Of a stretch of DNA of 64,000 nt, positions 62,577 through 64,000 are shown one piece after another. The notes beneath the pieces were generated by a model that saw nothing but the letters and a program-made list of their open reading frames with translations, was not told the DNA's origin and searched no databases. The position numbers and the translations under genes are program-made. The stretch is from Actinospica robiniae DSM 44927 (GTDB lineage Bacteria; Actinomycetota; Actinomycetes; Streptomycetales; Catenulisporaceae): assembly GCF_000504285.1 (NCBI RefSeq), contig NZ_KI632511.1, positions 2,291,372 through 2,355,371 of the forward strand, in the 5' to 3' direction. Every line of letters starts with the position of its first letter. Positions within the stretch are counted from its first letter, which is position 1.

Positions 62577-63206
62577 GTGGCCGCACGCCCCGCAGGCCAC
62601 CAGTCCCTGCTCGCCGCCGCCTCGGCGCAGTTCGCCGAGCGGGGCTTCCACGCGGTCTCCATCCGCGAGATCGCGGCCGCGGCAGGGGTGAGCCTGTCCG
62701 CCCTCTACCACTATTACCCGGGCAAGCACGCGCTGCTCGCGGCGCTGCTGCACGAGGGGATGGACGACTACCAGGCCCGGTGCGACGAGGCCCTGGCCGA
62801 GGCCGGGCACGATCCGGCCCGCCGGCTGGCCGCCGTGGTGGGCGCGACGGTGCGCTACCGGGCCGAGCGCTCCGAGGCCAGCCTGCTGCTGATGAACGAG
62901 GCCCGCGCGCTCGAGCCGTCCGAGCGCGAGCGCTACCGCGACCGCCAGCGCCAGGCCAGCGACCGGTTCCGCGAGCCGATCGACGCGGGCGTCTCCGCCG
63001 GGATCTTCACCACGCCCTACCCCGACGACGTGCGGCGCACCATCATCGCCTCGTGCAACGCGGTGGCCCAGTGGTACCGCCCGGACGGGCCGGACTCCCT
63101 CGACGACCTGGTCGAGCGGCAGGTGTTCCTGGCCTACCGGCTGCTCGGGTACGAGCCGCGCAACCCCAACTCCCGGGCCGCCGCCGGCCGCGCGCGCCGG
63201 CCCTGA
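62577..63206 (+). CDS. TetR family transcriptional regulator
   Basis: A 209-residue TetR-type regulator. FHAVSIREIAAAAGVSLSALYHYYPG is the helix-turn-helix, in shortened form SIREIAAAAGVSLSALYHYY; the C-terminal domain is rich in Arg and Tyr. GTG 62577 has GGAGG five bases upstream, so an ATG at 62553 is less likely. It is divergent from the acyl-CoA dehydrogenase gene and probably regulates it, as KstR- or FadR-like TetR proteins do for fatty-acid genes. Ligand unknown, likely an acyl-CoA. Confidence 0.87.
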   Translation: MAARPAGHQSLLAAASAQFAERGFHAVSIREIAAAAGVSLSALYHYYPGKHALLAALLHEGMDDYQARCDEALAEAGHDPARRLAAVVGATVRYRAERSEASLLLMNEARALEPSERERYRDRQRQASDRFREPIDAGVSAGIFTTPYPDDVRRTIIASCNAVAQWYRPDGPDSLDDLVERQVFLAYRLLGYEPRNPNSRAAAGRARRP

Positions 63207-63266
63207 ACGCCGACGACCGCCGCCGGCCGGAGCCGACGGCGGTCGCGGGCGGGTGCCGCGGGTGGG

Positions 63267-63995
63267 TCAGACCTTGAAGAACTCGCTCGTGCGCGCGTCC
63301 TTCATGCTGCCGCCCTCGCGCCGGACCCGGCGCAGCTCCTCGAGATTCTCGAGGCTCAGGGTGCCGTCGGGGCCGGTGGAAAGCTCGTTGAGGGTGTTCT
63401 CCTCGCCGGTCTTCTCCGGTGGGACGGTGCGCTTGACCGCGTAGGCGACGGCCGCCGCGAAGCCCGGCAGCCAGCCGGTCAACGCGCCGACCAGGGCCAT
63501 GGTCGCGGCCTGGAGGGTCAGGATGTCGCCGGCCGGGCTGTGCGCGGTGACCGTGCCGAACGCTTCGCGCGCGGCGTGGCCGGCCGGGTGGTCGACGATG
63601 CCCGCGATCAGCCCGGCGAACGCGCCGGTGAGCGTGGCCATCGCCCAGACCCCGATGGTCAGGGACAGCTTCGCCCGCCGCAGCGCGAGGCCGCCGGCCA
63701 ACGCGCGCACGCCGAGCAGGATGAGCAGGGGCCAGACGGCGTCGAGCACGATGGCGGCCGCCCAGGGGGCGCTGCCCCCGATCGCGGCCGAGCCGGTGGT
63801 CCAGTGGAACACCTGCAGAGTGCCGGCCAGCAGCGGCACCGTCTTCGCCCCGGCGTCCTTCGGCAGCGAGCTGATCGCGGAGTGGCTCCACGGGTTGCCG
63901 AGCCCGGCGGTGAGCGCGAGGGCGGTTCCGGCCGCCGCCGAGGCGATGCCCCAGCGGCGGCGCGGAGAGAGCGTGGACTGGTAGGTGCGTGCCAT
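63267..63995 (-). CDS. Hypothetical membrane protein
   Basis: A 242-residue protein with about five hydrophobic segments, starting near the end of the window (ATG 63995), so an earlier start cannot be excluded. A basic N-terminus and a cytoplasmic, charged C-terminal tail of about 60 residues (ending SMKDARTSEFFKV) frame the membrane part. No family was recognised. The C-terminal tail with many Glu/Arg residues may bind a partner. Function unknown. Confidence 0.6.
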   Translation of the reverse strand: MARTYQSTLSPRRRWGIASAAAGTALALTAGLGNPWSHSAISSLPKDAGAKTVPLLAGTLQVFHWTTGSAAIGGSAPWAAAIVLDAVWPLLILLGVRALAGGLALRRAKLSLTIGVWAMATLTGAFAGLIAGIVDHPAGHAAREAFGTVTAHSPAGDILTLQAATMALVGALTGWLPGFAAAVAYAVKRTVPPEKTGEENTLNELSTGPDGTLSLENLEELRRVRREGGSMKDARTSEFFKV

Positions 63996-64000
63996 GGCCG

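Noticed and set aside
1..64000. tRNA, rRNA, CRISPR arrays, insertion sequences and phage genes
   Set aside because: I looked for conserved tRNA loops, repeat-spacer patterns, transposases and integrases and found none that I can support.

Overview
The window reads as chromosomal DNA of a high-GC Actinomycetota. Third codon positions are almost all G or C, GTG and TTG starts are common, and several genes are typical of the phylum: an F420-type LLM oxidoreductase, a mycothiol-dependent isomerase-like (TIGR03086-type) protein, two class F sortases, a DUF4873-BVMO, a DUF6083 protein and a CU044_2847/Trypco1 protein. A filamentous, Streptomyces- or Catenulispora-like organism fits, but the species cannot be named from the sequence. 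I saw no rRNA, tRNA, CRISPR array, prophage or insertion sequence. About 61 protein genes are called, most in short operons or as single genes.

Layout. 1-6.0 kb: the end of a GH25 lysozyme, an APC permease divergent from a cyclopropane-fatty-acid synthase-like methyltransferase, a lipoprotein, and a membrane-anchored esterase with a small paralogous membrane protein. 6.4-11.1 kb: a glutamate decarboxylase with a strong terminator hairpin, an ECF sigma factor with a membrane partner, a hairpin-rich gap with a lipoprotein-like fragment, and an aminoglycoside phosphotransferase-like protein. 11.4-12.8 kb: a family 2B encapsulin shell protein with an inserted cyclic-nucleotide-binding domain and no recognisable cargo gene beside it. 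12.8-18.4 kb: a tightly packed SDR / alpha-beta hydrolase / Baeyer-Villiger monooxygenase operon with a TetR gene, divergent from an AurF-like diiron oxygenase, with a perfect palindromic operator between the TetR and oxygenase genes and a 77-bp tandem duplication at the hydrolase-SDR junction.

18.5-31 kb: a parS-like site, a SpoIIE-type phosphatase, an epoxide-hydrolase-like protein, a D-threonine aldolase-like enzyme, a Tat-exported phospholipase C, an ArsR/SRPBCC operon preceded by two near-identical operators, and the divergent acetate kinase / phosphoketolase pair. 31-45 kb: two class F sortases, an OatA-like acyltransferase, a P-type ATPase, a DUF389 protein, a second glutamate decarboxylase-like protein, a receiver/glutaredoxin-like/thioredoxin-reductase-like fusion that lacks the redox cysteines, and a phosphodiester-glycosidase-like protein. 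45-64 kb: mainly single housekeeping and accessory genes, including thioesterase, PrmC-like methyltransferase, two DUF1003 proteins, phosphoglycerate-mutase-like protein, CooC-like ATPase, type II dehydroquinase, DUF885 peptidase, GntR, acyl-CoA dehydrogenase and TetR.

How the genes work together. Phosphoketolase plus acetate kinase makes a phosphoketolase shunt that turns xylulose-5-P or fructose-6-P into acetyl-P and then acetate with ATP. The TetR-controlled cluster looks like an oxidative pathway acting on a ketone, ester or lipid-like substrate. Several convergent gene pairs share a short inverted repeat that contains both stop codons, which suggests compact bidirectional terminators. 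The most interesting objects are the orphan encapsulin, the fusion reductase without cysteines, the Trypco1-type protein with a long proline-rich insertion, the 77-bp duplication carrying translation signals, and the parS-like palindrome.
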